Part shown: in pieces, positions 35,899-45,193 of the stretch
Position numbering within the stretch: the first letter of the stretch is position 1
How the letters are laid out: each line of letters opens with the position of its first letter
Source: Photobacterium swingsii
GTDB lineage: Bacteria; Pseudomonadota; Gammaproteobacteria; Enterobacterales; Vibrionaceae
Length of the DNA: 64,000 nt
Direction of reading: 5' to 3'
Assembly (NCBI RefSeq): GCF_024346715.1
Contig: NZ_AP024852.1
Coordinates: 1,674,001-1,738,000, forward strand
Notes under the pieces: model-generated
The model's database searches: none
Seen by the model: only the letters and a program-made list of their open reading frames with translations
Told to the model about the DNA's origin: nothing
Position numbers and translations under genes: made by a program

Positions 35899-37041
35899 TC
35901 ATATACACTCACAAATTTCACAAAAAATCGCATCTACAATAGTAAAGTCGTCACTGTCAAAGATACCTTCAAAATCATCTGTTGAACTTATATTATTGGC
36001 TATGTTATTTACAGTACCAAATAATGAGTCATCAGAACATTCTGAAAAGACTGATTTAACTTTCTGATTAAAAGCATCAAAAATTAGCGCTTTGTTTGAA
36101 ATTCTTAATGAAAAATATTTTTTTAGTCGATTTTTAAATTCAACTTTTCCCTTAAAGTTTAACTTGTTATATTCGTGTTCATGATTAAAATAATTAAATA
36201 ATGTGTTCCATATACTTTCAAAATCATTTACACCTGGGTTTATAGAGCGACGATCAATAATTTTATTAATTTGAGTGTTCGATATTGTTTTATGCTTTAA
36301 AAAGTCTTCCCATTTATTGTACCGGGTAGTATCACAACCTATCTTAACCAATTCAGTTGCGATGGCATCATAAATCAACTTTGGTTTTGAAGATAAGTTT
36401 GGATCTAAAGAGTCAATATAAGTGGCAATTTTTCCAACAATCATCATGGAACTTTCATCTAATGATGTTGTTTTTATTCCATTAATAAATTGAATAAAAG
36501 AAGGGATCTCAGAAATTTCCAGATCACGAATTACTGCTTTCTTTATCTCATCTTTAACAGATTCTGAAAGGTGGTCGAAACTTATGTAGTCTTTTTTATC
36601 AATACTATCTTCTGGATTAGCCAAATCAAAATTGTATCCAGTGGAAGATACAAGAGCAATTCTGTTAATTCGTTCAGAGATTCTTTTCTTGTTAATGTGA
36701 GAAATCATCTTTGATATAACAGAAGGTTTGTCTTTGCTTCCTGAACAAATTTTATTTGCTGTCAATCGTCCTGTTTTAGAACGTTCTTTAACTTGAAATA
36801 AATCTAAAGACGCATTCGAAAAGTTAGTATCATTGATGAACATGACATCTTCATGAGTTTCCATCGTAATAGCGCACTCATTAGTACTGATACAGTTATT
36901 CAGAATATGTAGCAAAGCCCAATTATACTGATACCAGTACTTTGCAAACGTTTGTGCTCCAGAGTCTTCATTTTCTTTATCCTCCTGAGCAAAATTGATT
37001 ACAACGCCACTTTCAGTTATATCAACCATTGTTTTATCCAC
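35899..37041 (-). CDS. DUF4297/Cap4-like nuclease effector
   Basis: The 380-residue protein has an N-terminal region AKYWYQYNWALLHILNN, then ITMETHEDVMF and LDLFQVKERSKTG. This is the DUF4297 (Cap4-type) PD-(D/E)XK pattern, with acidic residues followed by QxK. The rest is helical and likely interacts with the ATPase encoded next. DUF4297 nucleases are effectors in Lamassu and CBASS systems. No cyclase is present here, so a Lamassu-like role is preferred. The ATG at 37041 has weak ribosome-site support. Confidence 0.65.
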   Translation of the reverse strand: MDKTMVDITESGVVINFAQEDKENEDSGAQTFAKYWYQYNWALLHILNNCISTNECAITMETHEDVMFINDTNFSNASLDLFQVKERSKTGRLTANKICSGSKDKPSVISKMISHINKKRISERINRIALVSSTGYNFDLANPEDSIDKKDYISFDHLSESVKDEIKKAVIRDLEISEIPSFIQFINGIKTTSLDESSMMIVGKIATYIDSLDPNLSSKPKLIYDAIATELVKIGCDTTRYNKWEDFLKHKTISNTQINKIIDRRSINPGVNDFESIWNTLFNYFNHEHEYNKLNFKGKVEFKNRLKKYFSLRISNKALIFDAFNQKVKSVFSECSDDSLFGTVNNIANNISSTDDFEGIFDSDDFTIVDAIFCEICECI

Positions 37042-37241
37042 AACATAGTATATTTTATACCTATCACGTTAAATAGCTGATTTGGCTTAGTAAAACACTA
37101 GTTTCAGCTGCATATCGTATTTTGTCGAACATTTTAGCTCTTTGTGTACAGAAAAGCATACAAATTTCGATGTGTAAATTTGTTACAGTTCACACAAAAA
37201 GTGTGGCTGCAAAAACATGCCGTAAGGTTTGAGGAAAAAAA

Positions 37242-37415
37242 GGTAGTCAACGCACCAAAAGTGATAGTTTAGCGCTGTATGGTATTGAACATTTTTTGCG
37301 CATTCAGCGAAACAATCATGTACATATCCATTGTGTTGGCAAGGTATGGGGGAAGAACGAGGTGGACTTTCCTCTGGTTCGTTTGGGAGAAATTGTATCT
37401 CTGGATCTAAGCTAA
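37242..37415 (+). pseudogene. C-terminal remnant of an unrecognised gene
   Basis: An open stretch of 57 codons without a start reads KSDSLALYGIEHFLRIQRNN and ends VDFPLVRLGEIVSLDLS. It looks like a genuine protein tail by composition but has no assigned family. It lies in the gap between two leftward genes and is probably debris of an earlier insertion. Confidence 0.3.
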
Positions 37416-37440
37416 GCCTTGCCTGGTGATAGAAGTGCTT

Positions 37441-39747
37441 TTACTCTTTTGGACTGGCAATCTGATATCCCATGGTTTTGTAGCTTTTGGCTCTTTTATC
37501 AAACATTCTTTGTAGCATTGGTAACTTGATATCCACGTAATCATAGATAATAGTGTCGTGTTTACCATCTGATTGCCGATGAATACGGCCTGCATATTGG
37601 GCAAGTGATCCTCGCCAGGAAATTGGCATTGTGAGAAATAATGTATCGAGGCGAGGAAGGTCGAAGCCTTCACCTATGTATTTACCTGTTGCGACGATTA
37701 CTTGAGCATCTTGTAATTTCTTATTTGCGTCTTCTCGCTCTTTGGCTTTCATCGCTCCTCGAAGCACTACAGCGCTTAATTTTTGGGCCTCTAATAGTTT
37801 TAATAGTAATTTGGCATGCTCCCTTCGTTCTGTCAGAAGTAGTGGGTTGCGACCAGATTTAATTGCTGCAGTCACATCATTTATGATCTGTTGGTTTCTC
37901 TCATGATTCTCCATAATCCAGTGATAGACGGAAGCGATGTGAGGTCGTTTTTCTATATCACTGAGCTCAAGCGGTGGTTGGTTGTGTACATGTTTTATGT
38001 GGACGGTTTGAGTAAAGGAATTGCTATGGCTTGAAATGACCTTATGCCTTACTGGGCCAGCTAGCATAAACATGATCTTTTGATGTCCATCTTGCCTATC
38101 TGGTGTAGCTGTTAGTCCATGTACATATTTAGCATTTACTTCATTGATAACCATCTCATATCTTGGCGCTGAAATGTGGTGACATTCGTCGATGATCACT
38201 TGGCCATATTGGTGGGTTAGTTCTGATATGGAGTTATCACGTTTGTTAATAAGACTTTGATAGGTCGCAATATCGATCTGTCCTGTTGGTTTTTTCTTAC
38301 CTCCGCCATACACGCCGACATCAATACCTGATGTAAATGAGAGGATACGATCTTTCCATTGGTCTAGCAGTTGTCTGCTGTGGGTTAAAATGAGTGTATT
38401 TACTTTTCGTTTTGCGATTAAACCAATTGCGGCCACCGTTTTTCCGAAAGCCGTTGGTGCGTGCAAAATACCAGTATCATGAGATGCCATGGCATCGACG
38501 GCAGCTTGCTGCTCTTCTCTGAGTGAGCCTAGGAATTTGATGTGGTCTAGTGGCTGTCCGACGGTTCTTTTTTCATTGAAGATAACATTGATTTTTTGGC
38601 TATCTAGAAGGGATCGAACTTCATCAAAGCACCCCCTAGGAAGGGACAAATAGCCTTTTTCAATATGAGCACAACTGATATAGCGAGGGATACCATGTGT
38701 AGAAAATCGCATTGCTTGTGTTTTAAAGAATGTTGGATTTGAAAAGCTCGCGACTCGTTTTAGGTTGGCGATTACCGGGGAAGGTAATGGTTCAGTTGGT
38801 ATATAAATATGATTTGCTAATGTCACTTCTATGGAGTCAGGGCAGTTAGGAATCAAGCTATGGGCAATAGGTTTATTTGTGTCCCATGGTTCAGTTAGTT
38901 CAAATATTTCCTTAGTGGTTGATTGGTATGACTCCACGAGTTTGAGTACTTGCTGTTGTGAAAAACGTCTGATTTTTGATAAGAAGTCCCACTGATCGAG
39001 TTGGGGGTTCAAATTTTCATCCACAAACACGCTGAAGCCATGGTTTCTGGATTTTAGTTGTAGAGGGAGTGCTATCAGGTTACCAAACCCTCCTTCAGGC
39101 ATCACATCTTGGTTTGGAAACAATCTGTCGTAAGAATCAAAAGAAAGCGATGGTTGAATTTCCATGGCTTTATCGAGTATCAAGAAGCCAAGTCGGCGGA
39201 TCGTTTTTGCCGATATGGGTTCAGAGAAAAATACCCACAAATGTGCGCCATTTCCTGAGCGGGAAATCTCAATGGCATGAGGAATATCATAAGCTAAACA
39301 TGCTTTAGATGTTGCCTGAATGGACTCTTGCCAATCGGACTTATCAAAATCGATAGCAAGGAGATGAGAGCGACTGTCTTTACAAAGAGGGTAAAGTCCT
39401 ACGACTATTTTTCCGGAGAGATGATCGTAAAGTGTTTGATTGGTGATGGGCTTAAATTGCTGGTTTGGACATTCTCCACACTTCACCTTGGGTTTTGCAC
39501 ATACTCCGTTTTCCCATCGTATCGCATAAATATCAGCTCTTCCTTTAAACAGGCCGGCAAAAATTGCGATCTTTTGTTCAGGAGTCATTGAAGGGGTTGG
39601 TGGCGGTAGATTTTGTTGTTTTAACAACTCTTGTTTATGAGCTAATAGTTTTTGCTTTTCAGCATCAAGTTGCCGCAGACGAATGTTGATCGCCTCAAGT
39701 TCTGATGACAGATGGTCTCGATTAGTAATATCAGGCAATTGAGGCAC
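37441..39747 (-). CDS. TOTE-type AEP primase-SF2 helicase fusion
   Basis: The protein has 768 residues. A coiled coil (10-47) is followed by an archaeo-eukaryotic primase domain with a zinc cluster (C83, C90, C93), catalytic D133-x-D135 (LLAIDFDKSDW) and the SRSGNGAHLW motif (162-171). From about 400 there is a DEAD/DEAH helicase: HAPTAFGKT, IIDECHH, LTATPDRQDG, and the C-terminal YAGRIHRQ motif. This is the core of the TOTE conflict systems, which are thought to restrict invading replicons or phages. Its start is only 40 bp from the edge of repeat A copy 2. Confidence 0.75.
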   Translation of the reverse strand: MPQLPDITNRDHLSSELEAINIRLRQLDAEKQKLLAHKQELLKQQNLPPPTPSMTPEQKIAIFAGLFKGRADIYAIRWENGVCAKPKVKCGECPNQQFKPITNQTLYDHLSGKIVVGLYPLCKDSRSHLLAIDFDKSDWQESIQATSKACLAYDIPHAIEISRSGNGAHLWVFFSEPISAKTIRRLGFLILDKAMEIQPSLSFDSYDRLFPNQDVMPEGGFGNLIALPLQLKSRNHGFSVFVDENLNPQLDQWDFLSKIRRFSQQQVLKLVESYQSTTKEIFELTEPWDTNKPIAHSLIPNCPDSIEVTLANHIYIPTEPLPSPVIANLKRVASFSNPTFFKTQAMRFSTHGIPRYISCAHIEKGYLSLPRGCFDEVRSLLDSQKINVIFNEKRTVGQPLDHIKFLGSLREEQQAAVDAMASHDTGILHAPTAFGKTVAAIGLIAKRKVNTLILTHSRQLLDQWKDRILSFTSGIDVGVYGGGKKKPTGQIDIATYQSLINKRDNSISELTHQYGQVIIDECHHISAPRYEMVINEVNAKYVHGLTATPDRQDGHQKIMFMLAGPVRHKVISSHSNSFTQTVHIKHVHNQPPLELSDIEKRPHIASVYHWIMENHERNQQIINDVTAAIKSGRNPLLLTERREHAKLLLKLLEAQKLSAVVLRGAMKAKEREDANKKLQDAQVIVATGKYIGEGFDLPRLDTLFLTMPISWRGSLAQYAGRIHRQSDGKHDTIIYDYVDIKLPMLQRMFDKRAKSYKTMGYQIASPKE

Positions 39748-39774
39748 CTCAAATTTTTAACTTGGTTACCATGT

Positions 39775-40158
39775 TTAACTGCTTTTCTTGCGAAATGCCA
39801 ATTCCGCTTTGAATATTTCAATTCTCCAGCGAGGCTGATTTTTTTGTGTCTGAATAATGGCCTCAATATGATCGGTATCAAGATTTTTTAGAGGCTTGAA
39901 TTCGACAGGTTGATTACCGTTTTTACCTCGTGTTCCCCAAAAGAAACCTTGCCTAACTTCATAATGAGGCGCATCAGAGTAGATGGATAGCTCCTCAAAT
40001 GGCTCAGTATTAACGTTGCGTCGTAGCTCATCCGTACCCCCGTCCACCATATAGGTCTCTCCATTCTTATCAACGTAAGTGACATAATCGTGACGATGTC
40101 GGCTAATCAAGATTGTGTTGTCAGGGGTTTTAATTCGGTTTAGCACTATATGTTTCAT
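39775..40158 (-). CDS. Conserved hypothetical protein of repeat A (127 aa), copy 2
   Basis: Same protein as at 2377-2760 with about ten substitutions; the C-terminal residues differ (FRKKSS against FRKSVL) because the repeat edge lies in the last codons. It is the second leftward gene from the SOS box. Purifying change between copies supports a functional protein of unknown role. Confidence 0.65.
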   Translation of the reverse strand: MKHIVLNRIKTPDNTILISRHRHDYVTYVDKNGETYMVDGGTDELRRNVNTEPFEELSIYSDAPHYEVRQGFFWGTRGKNGNQPVEFKPLKNLDTDHIEAIIQTQKNQPRWRIEIFKAELAFRKKSS

Positions 40159-40226
40159 GTGAGAGCCTCGCTTAATTTGCGGCCGTATTGGGTTAGATTA
40201 TCTAGAGTTACCTTAGATTGGTGCTG

Positions 40227-40472
40227 TTAATCGCCTTCCCGAACACAGGTATCCTGGCACATACCCTTGGGCCTCGATTCTTCATCACCAAATGTAAGAT
40301 AAAGATGGTTTGGTTTTGAAAAATTGCCGATGGTGCAGATGCCCCAAGACCAGCAGTCGCTATAGTCTTTATCTTGCTCTTGCATCATCTCGAGTTCGGC
40401 TTCTAACAGTTCGTGAATCGCCTCAATATATCTTGGTGTTAATTTGATTTGGTGGTTGTGATATCTAGCCAT
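40227..40472 (-). CDS. SOS-box-linked hypothetical protein (81 aa)
   Basis: The intact form of the gene broken at 2829-3074. It begins MARYHNHQIKLTPRYIEAIH, with an acidic helical middle (ELLEAELEMMQEQDKD) and cysteines at the end (CQDTCVREGD). The start lies about 30 bp from the LexA-type box at 40501-40520. No family is recognised. Its position suggests damage-inducible expression. Confidence 0.65.
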   Translation of the reverse strand: MARYHNHQIKLTPRYIEAIHELLEAELEMMQEQDKDYSDCWSWGICTIGNFSKPNHLYLTFGDEESRPKGMCQDTCVREGD

Positions 40473-40500
40473 TTGACTCCAACCTCAGAAATTAGCTCTA

Positions 40501-40520
40501 TACTGTGTTTATATACAGTA
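40501..40520. promoter_or_regulatory. LexA-type SOS box (copy 2)
   Basis: TACTGTGTTTATATACAGTA keeps CTGT-N8-ACAG with both outer TA pairs. Relative to copy 1 it differs at a few spacer bases but not in the recognition half-sites, which implies selection on the operator. Confidence 0.85.
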
Positions 40521-40561
40521 TTGCTCCGATTTGAAAAATAGCAAATTGATGGAGGGCTAGT

Positions 40562-40966
40562 ATGGATATACCCAATATTTTAAATCTTGAGCATGAACTA
40601 AGAGTACCTACTGGTTTCGATTTAACGCTGGTGGTGCATGAGTACGGGCTTTATGTCAGCCAAAGTCAGCTCATTACACATTGGTATAGCTTTCGTCTGT
40701 TAGCTCTATCTGTCGCCTTTTATCGGGATGAAGAGGTTCGAAGGGTTATGTATTCGCTCCCCAAGCAATCGGACTTGTTTAGCCTCCAATGTGCATTTCA
40801 ATTGTGTGTACACCAAACCTGCAGCGATAGATTTAAACCGTCGAAGGTTCAGTTCTCGTATTCTTTCGTTAATGACGATGATGCACGTGAAACTATTGAT
40901 GAATTTTGGCTACAGCTGTTGAAGCAGGTGAAGTGCTTAGAAGGATTGCGACGAGCGGAGGGGTGA
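40562..40966 (+). CDS. Conserved hypothetical protein of repeat A (134 aa), copy 2
   Basis: It corresponds to 3164-3568 with a handful of substitutions (for example VVHEYG for VMHEYG). The GGAGGG ribosome site and the SOS-box spacing are preserved. Function unknown. Confidence 0.7.
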   Translation: MDIPNILNLEHELRVPTGFDLTLVVHEYGLYVSQSQLITHWYSFRLLALSVAFYRDEEVRRVMYSLPKQSDLFSLQCAFQLCVHQTCSDRFKPSKVQFSYSFVNDDDARETIDEFWLQLLKQVKCLEGLRRAEG

Positions 40967-41015
40967 AAGCGTTCACTGTTTTATATGTTCGAACTCAATG
41001 TGAAGTGAGGCAAAA

Positions 41016-41240
41016 ATGAAAATTAAAGAAGCATTGATTGTATTTGGTATGACAAGCCTACTCGTTATGAGCATCAATATCGTTCTTAATTCAATCATTC
41101 TCGTTGTTGTATGGAATGGCTTGGTGTCCAGTATTCATTCCACCTTACCTGATTTGAGCTTCTTTAATGCTGTTGGAGTGATAGCTGTCACTTATATTGT
41201 GCGGGGTAAATTTTCTATTAAGGTGAGTATTTCTAATTAA
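41016..41240 (+). CDS. Small membrane protein of repeat A (74 aa), copy 2
   Basis: It corresponds to 3618-3842, keeps two hydrophobic segments, and differs by several conservative changes. It is the distal gene of the rightward SOS unit. Confidence 0.6.
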   Translation: MKIKEALIVFGMTSLLVMSINIVLNSIILVVVWNGLVSSIHSTLPDLSFFNAVGVIAVTYIVRGKFSIKVSISN

Positions 41241-41564
41241 CAGTTTCCCAATGCATCTTAAAGTATTTACTTAAGCCAGATCTTGTCACTGAGCTTTAGA
41301 TACGTTTCCTAAGGTCTTTCAGGCGGACTGTTATATACGTAGGATCTCAAGTGAAAAAGTGGAGCATCTGCATAGAATCACCAGAGTGCCTGTGTTTTCC
41401 GTGGAGTAGTAGGTTGGGATATAGATAAACGCATGACGACAGATTTGGTAGCGCGTCTAAGAGACTGCCATGTAAATACTTATTTTTTAAATTGACAGAG
41501 ACTCTTGAAATACCGGAAAGAGTTGCTCGGATTTAGTTAAGATTTTGATTGTAAAGAAATTATG

Positions 41565-41585
41565 TTAATATGTAATACATATTAA
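41565..41585. promoter_or_regulatory. Palindrome upstream of the GCHII-NADAR operon
   Basis: TTAATATG and CATATTAA flank TAATA, about 255 bp ahead of the first operon gene, within a 597-bp gap without ORFs. It may be a regulator site; the long leader could also hold an RNA element. Confidence 0.45.
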
Positions 41586-41838
41586 TGTCACTCCGTGGAT
41601 GAGTGTATTTTTTGTTAGCTTAAAACATGACGTGGCTGGTCGAACTTAAGCAGATCATAGCGTAGTAGTTTTAGTTTACGACTATATCAACCACTAAAAT
41701 AAACAAGGTGCTGAATCCATCAAGGTGGAGTCAATGCTTGAGATACTTTAGAGCTTAATTTTTGAACGGCCAAAACTAGGAACTTGAAAGCTAGTTTGGT
41801 CATTATAATGTAGAGCGTTAACTAGGTGTTAAGACGTA

Positions 41839-44800
41839 ATGGAATATGGTTTGAATACCGCGCAAGTAGCAGTAATTATTGCGACCAAAAATAGACCCAA
41901 CCTATTAAAACAACGAGCACTGTACTCAGTCTTAAAGCAGTCCCGATTACCAAAATATTTAATTGTTGTAGATGACTCTCCAGAGCAAGCTCAACAACAA
42001 AATAGGTTGGTTGTCGATTCCCTTTCATCAAGTGATTATCATATTCAATACCTGAGGAATCAGCGAACTCGTGGTGCCAGTGGTGCGTGGAATACGGCAA
42101 TAGATTACCTGAGCAGCCAGCAAATAAAGAGCAATGATTCGCTGTTTTTAGCATTCCTTGATGACGATGATGAATGGCATTCCAGCTATTTAGAAAGATG
42201 CTTAGCGGTATCAAGTGCAAATCACTGCAATATGGTGGCCGCTGGATTCTACCGTTATGAAAGTAATGGCCTGCAGCCTATAGAGTGCTTACCACCTAAG
42301 TCATTAAATGAAGACCTATTCTTGCGGGGCAACCCGGGAATTCAAGGCTCTAACCTATTCTTATCACTCGATGTCATGCTGATGGCTGGCGGTTTTGACG
42401 AACATCTCTCAAGCTGCACTGATCGCGATCTATGCATACGTCTCTGTGAATTAGGAGTGATTCGCTACCATTGCATAAATGAACCATTGTTAAATCACTA
42501 TGCAGATAGTGATCGCCAAAGGCTTAGTACACCAAACTCACCAGCCAAGAAAAAGGGTTTGGCAGCGTTTTGGCAGAAATATCATGGGCGCATGAATGAC
42601 GCGCAGCGTGAAGCATTCCTTGAACGCGCACTGCTTCTGTTTAAATGGCAACCAGAAACAGCACCGCAAACAGCATCAAAGTCGGCACTTCAAATCGGGT
42701 TAACACTCGGCATTGAATTAGGAAGTACCTCGTTTTGTCAGCTAAGCCAAGCTATAGAGAGAATTCACCAAGTAGGCCAACAGTATCTAGTTGGCTTTAA
42801 CCTTGTGTTGACTGCAACTCAAGATTTGAATTTGAATGATTTGCGTACGTTTCTTGAATTTGTGGGACAACAGGGAATTACTTGCTACAACTTATGTGCT
42901 CAACAAACATGTATTGAAATAGCTACTGCATTTGTCGCCAAAGAGAACATTGGCCATAGTGCATGGGTATTAAGAGGCTGGCAACCTCAAGAGCAACCAT
43001 CCGGAAAAAGCGAAAATGTCATTTCAGCAATACTGACAGAATTAGGTGCTCGCCAGTTGTGCAACGACAGCCTTAATGAGCAGTTCACAAAGCAGCAAAG
43101 AGAACTAATTCAAAAAATAAAACAGTGTCGCACTGACGCAGCCCATGCTCGTATTAATAAGTTATTTAGTACCAGTGATCTACAACTACTTGGTATTGGC
43201 TCTGAAGCCATTGTAATGACCGATGGTAAACGCGTTTTTAAGTGCATTGATTACTGGAAAACACGTCTACCTGCTGAGCAAATTAAGTTTTTACAAAAGG
43301 AGTGTTCACAATGGCGTGATCTACCTGGTTTATATGCCCTCGATGAAATCATTTCTGATGGCAAAACCTTAGTGCTGACTTATCCCTATGAGGTGAGTAA
43401 AGCCTACCAAGGTGGTGACTGCGAGCAAGTGATTAATTTGCTGTATAGCTGCAGTAAAGCGGGCATTGTATGCAATAACATTCATCCTAAAAACCTGATA
43501 AAAACTCAAGATGAAGTGAAGTTGATTGATTATGGCTCAGATATTCGCCCATGGAATGAACTGGGTTTTGAACACATGGCGCGGCGTGCTTATCTAACTA
43601 TTTATCATGCGGGTCACCCACGTCTAAAGTATTTAATGCGTCAATCGCTGCAAACCACAAATCTGCCGGAGATGCAGGGCTATCAAGTATTTCGTCAACG
43701 ATTAAGCGGTATTGACTGTAACCTGAAGCTAGAACAGCAAGCCCGTTTGCCCCTGACTTTGCCATCAGAGCCGCCAGCACCTTTTGCACTAACTATCGGC
43801 GTGATTACTGGTGATGCCCATAAACTATTGCCATTGCTTAACAGCATTGCCGAACTTGCGAAGTATGGTTTTTTATCCAAGGTAAACACCATCGTACTGT
43901 GCAACGGTTGCTCGGCTAGCTCTCTGAAAGCTGTTCTTGAGTATAGCAAGCGACCACTGGGCAATGTTCGAATAATCAGCGAAGCACGACAAGTAGAAGA
44001 TGCTGAAAGTGGCTTATTTGGCTCAGACTTAGCTAGCCGCCCTCGAGGCCAGGTCGGCATCGCACATGCACGAAGTATGCTGCAAAAGTACGTTGGACTA
44101 AAATGCGAAGCGAATCCAGATAGCATTGCTTGGATTCTTGATGACGACATGCGCTTAGATGCGCGTGCGAAGCAGTACCTCGCTTGGCTACCAAGGTTTA
44201 AGCAAGCGGGCGTTGATGTTGTTATTGGGCAATATGAAGGCTCCTCACCTAATCCTCCATTAAATGGCCTACGTGGTCAGCTGCAAGACCTGCTGCATAA
44301 CATACGCTGGCTAGATAAACTACCAAGCAATATCGAGCTGCCTGACCGCAGCGGCGAAAACACAATACTTCGAAATAAATACCCTGATTATTACTACGAT
44401 TTATCGCGTAAACATTCGGCTCATATTGAAGTTCCATTTTGGCTCGAGCCCGCCTACAAAGGCGAAACTGTAGCGGAAGCGCGCGCCCGTTTGTTTGCTT
44501 ATGCGCCATTGGTGGTCACGGGCTTCCCGCTCACTCGTAGTATCATCCCGGCATGCTCTGTAGACCCATTGGCGACAGCAAAAGACACTGTCAATCGTGG
44601 TGGCAATACCTTTGTAATAAACCCAAAGGCGTTAACACAAACACCCAACCTAATTCCTAAAATTAACGGGCGTGAAGCGCGCCGTTCAGACATGGTCTGG
44701 GCGATGGTCAATAAGCATCACCATGGGCTAAGTATTAAAAGCGCACCATTTCCGGTGCAACATACGGGGCGCGTGCAAAACAAGCAAGTGCTGGACTTGG

Positions 44801-45192
44801 ATAAGGTACAGGATGAAATCATGGGCTCGGCACTGTACGCTGGTCTGCAGGATTTTTTGCTTACAAAAGAACAGCATAATCTGGTTTTTACTTCTGCCGA
44901 AATTATCAAAGTTTGGCAAGCTACCAAAGTAGCACGCAACATTCGTCTCGTTCGTTTAAAAAATAGCTTTTATCGAATTAATGGTTTGGCACAAGCATTG
45001 TCTAAGTTTCCAGAACTCACCGAGCTATGTGAATACCTGATTCGATCCTTTAACCCAGCCACGATTTCCAAACTAGAAGCTCAGGTTAAGCAAATGAACG
45101 AGCGCCATATTTACGAGTTTTTAAATCAAATTGAGCCGCAAAGTACCCGCTTTGCAAAAGCACACCAGAAAATTGTTGAGATAATAGAATAA
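41839..45192 (+). CDS. Glycosyltransferase-kinase-like-glycosyltransferase fusion (1117 aa)
   Basis: Three parts can be read. Residues 10-260 are a GT-A family 2 glycosyltransferase (VIIATKNRPNLLKQRALYSV, and DDDDEWH). About 445-610 resembles an aminoglycoside/protein-kinase-like fold, with LGIGSEAIVM, a Lys in RVFKCIDYW, HPKNLI in place of HxDxxxxN, and KLIDYGSDIRPW as the metal site. About 650-960 is a second GT-A-like domain with WILDDDMRLD at 765-774. The kinase catalytic Asp is replaced, so this part may bind rather than phosphorylate. It is the first gene of an operon, two bases before the GCHII-NADAR gene. It probably glycosylates the pathway product; the substrate is unknown. Confidence 0.65.
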   Translation: MEYGLNTAQVAVIIATKNRPNLLKQRALYSVLKQSRLPKYLIVVDDSPEQAQQQNRLVVDSLSSSDYHIQYLRNQRTRGASGAWNTAIDYLSSQQIKSNDSLFLAFLDDDDEWHSSYLERCLAVSSANHCNMVAAGFYRYESNGLQPIECLPPKSLNEDLFLRGNPGIQGSNLFLSLDVMLMAGGFDEHLSSCTDRDLCIRLCELGVIRYHCINEPLLNHYADSDRQRLSTPNSPAKKKGLAAFWQKYHGRMNDAQREAFLERALLLFKWQPETAPQTASKSALQIGLTLGIELGSTSFCQLSQAIERIHQVGQQYLVGFNLVLTATQDLNLNDLRTFLEFVGQQGITCYNLCAQQTCIEIATAFVAKENIGHSAWVLRGWQPQEQPSGKSENVISAILTELGARQLCNDSLNEQFTKQQRELIQKIKQCRTDAAHARINKLFSTSDLQLLGIGSEAIVMTDGKRVFKCIDYWKTRLPAEQIKFLQKECSQWRDLPGLYALDEIISDGKTLVLTYPYEVSKAYQGGDCEQVINLLYSCSKAGIVCNNIHPKNLIKTQDEVKLIDYGSDIRPWNELGFEHMARRAYLTIYHAGHPRLKYLMRQSLQTTNLPEMQGYQVFRQRLSGIDCNLKLEQQARLPLTLPSEPPAPFALTIGVITGDAHKLLPLLNSIAELAKYGFLSKVNTIVLCNGCSASSLKAVLEYSKRPLGNVRIISEARQVEDAESGLFGSDLASRPRGQVGIAHARSMLQKYVGLKCEANPDSIAWILDDDMRLDARAKQYLAWLPRFKQAGVDVVIGQYEGSSPNPPLNGLRGQLQDLLHNIRWLDKLPSNIELPDRSGENTILRNKYPDYYYDLSRKHSAHIEVPFWLEPAYKGETVAEARARLFAYAPLVVTGFPLTRSIIPACSVDPLATAKDTVNRGGNTFVINPKALTQTPNLIPKINGREARRSDMVWAMVNKHHHGLSIKSAPFPVQHTGRVQNKQVLDLDKVQDEIMGSALYAGLQDFLLTKEQHNLVFTSAEIIKVWQATKVARNIRLVRLKNSFYRINGLAQALSKFPELTELCEYLIRSFNPATISKLEAQVKQMNERHIYEFLNQIEPQSTRFAKAHQKIVEIIE

Positions 45193-45193
45193 A

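Larger units (their letters stand above)
39787..41241. repeat. Repeat A, copy 2
   Basis: Direct repeat of 2389-3843. All four genes are open in this copy. The TOTE gene lies on the left; the biosynthetic operon begins about 600 bp to the right. Confidence 0.9.

Noticed and set aside
35899..37041. CBASS effector (Cap4)
   Set aside because: The DUF4297-like nuclease has no CD-NTase or Cap2/Cap3 gene near it; its partner is an SMC-like ATPase.
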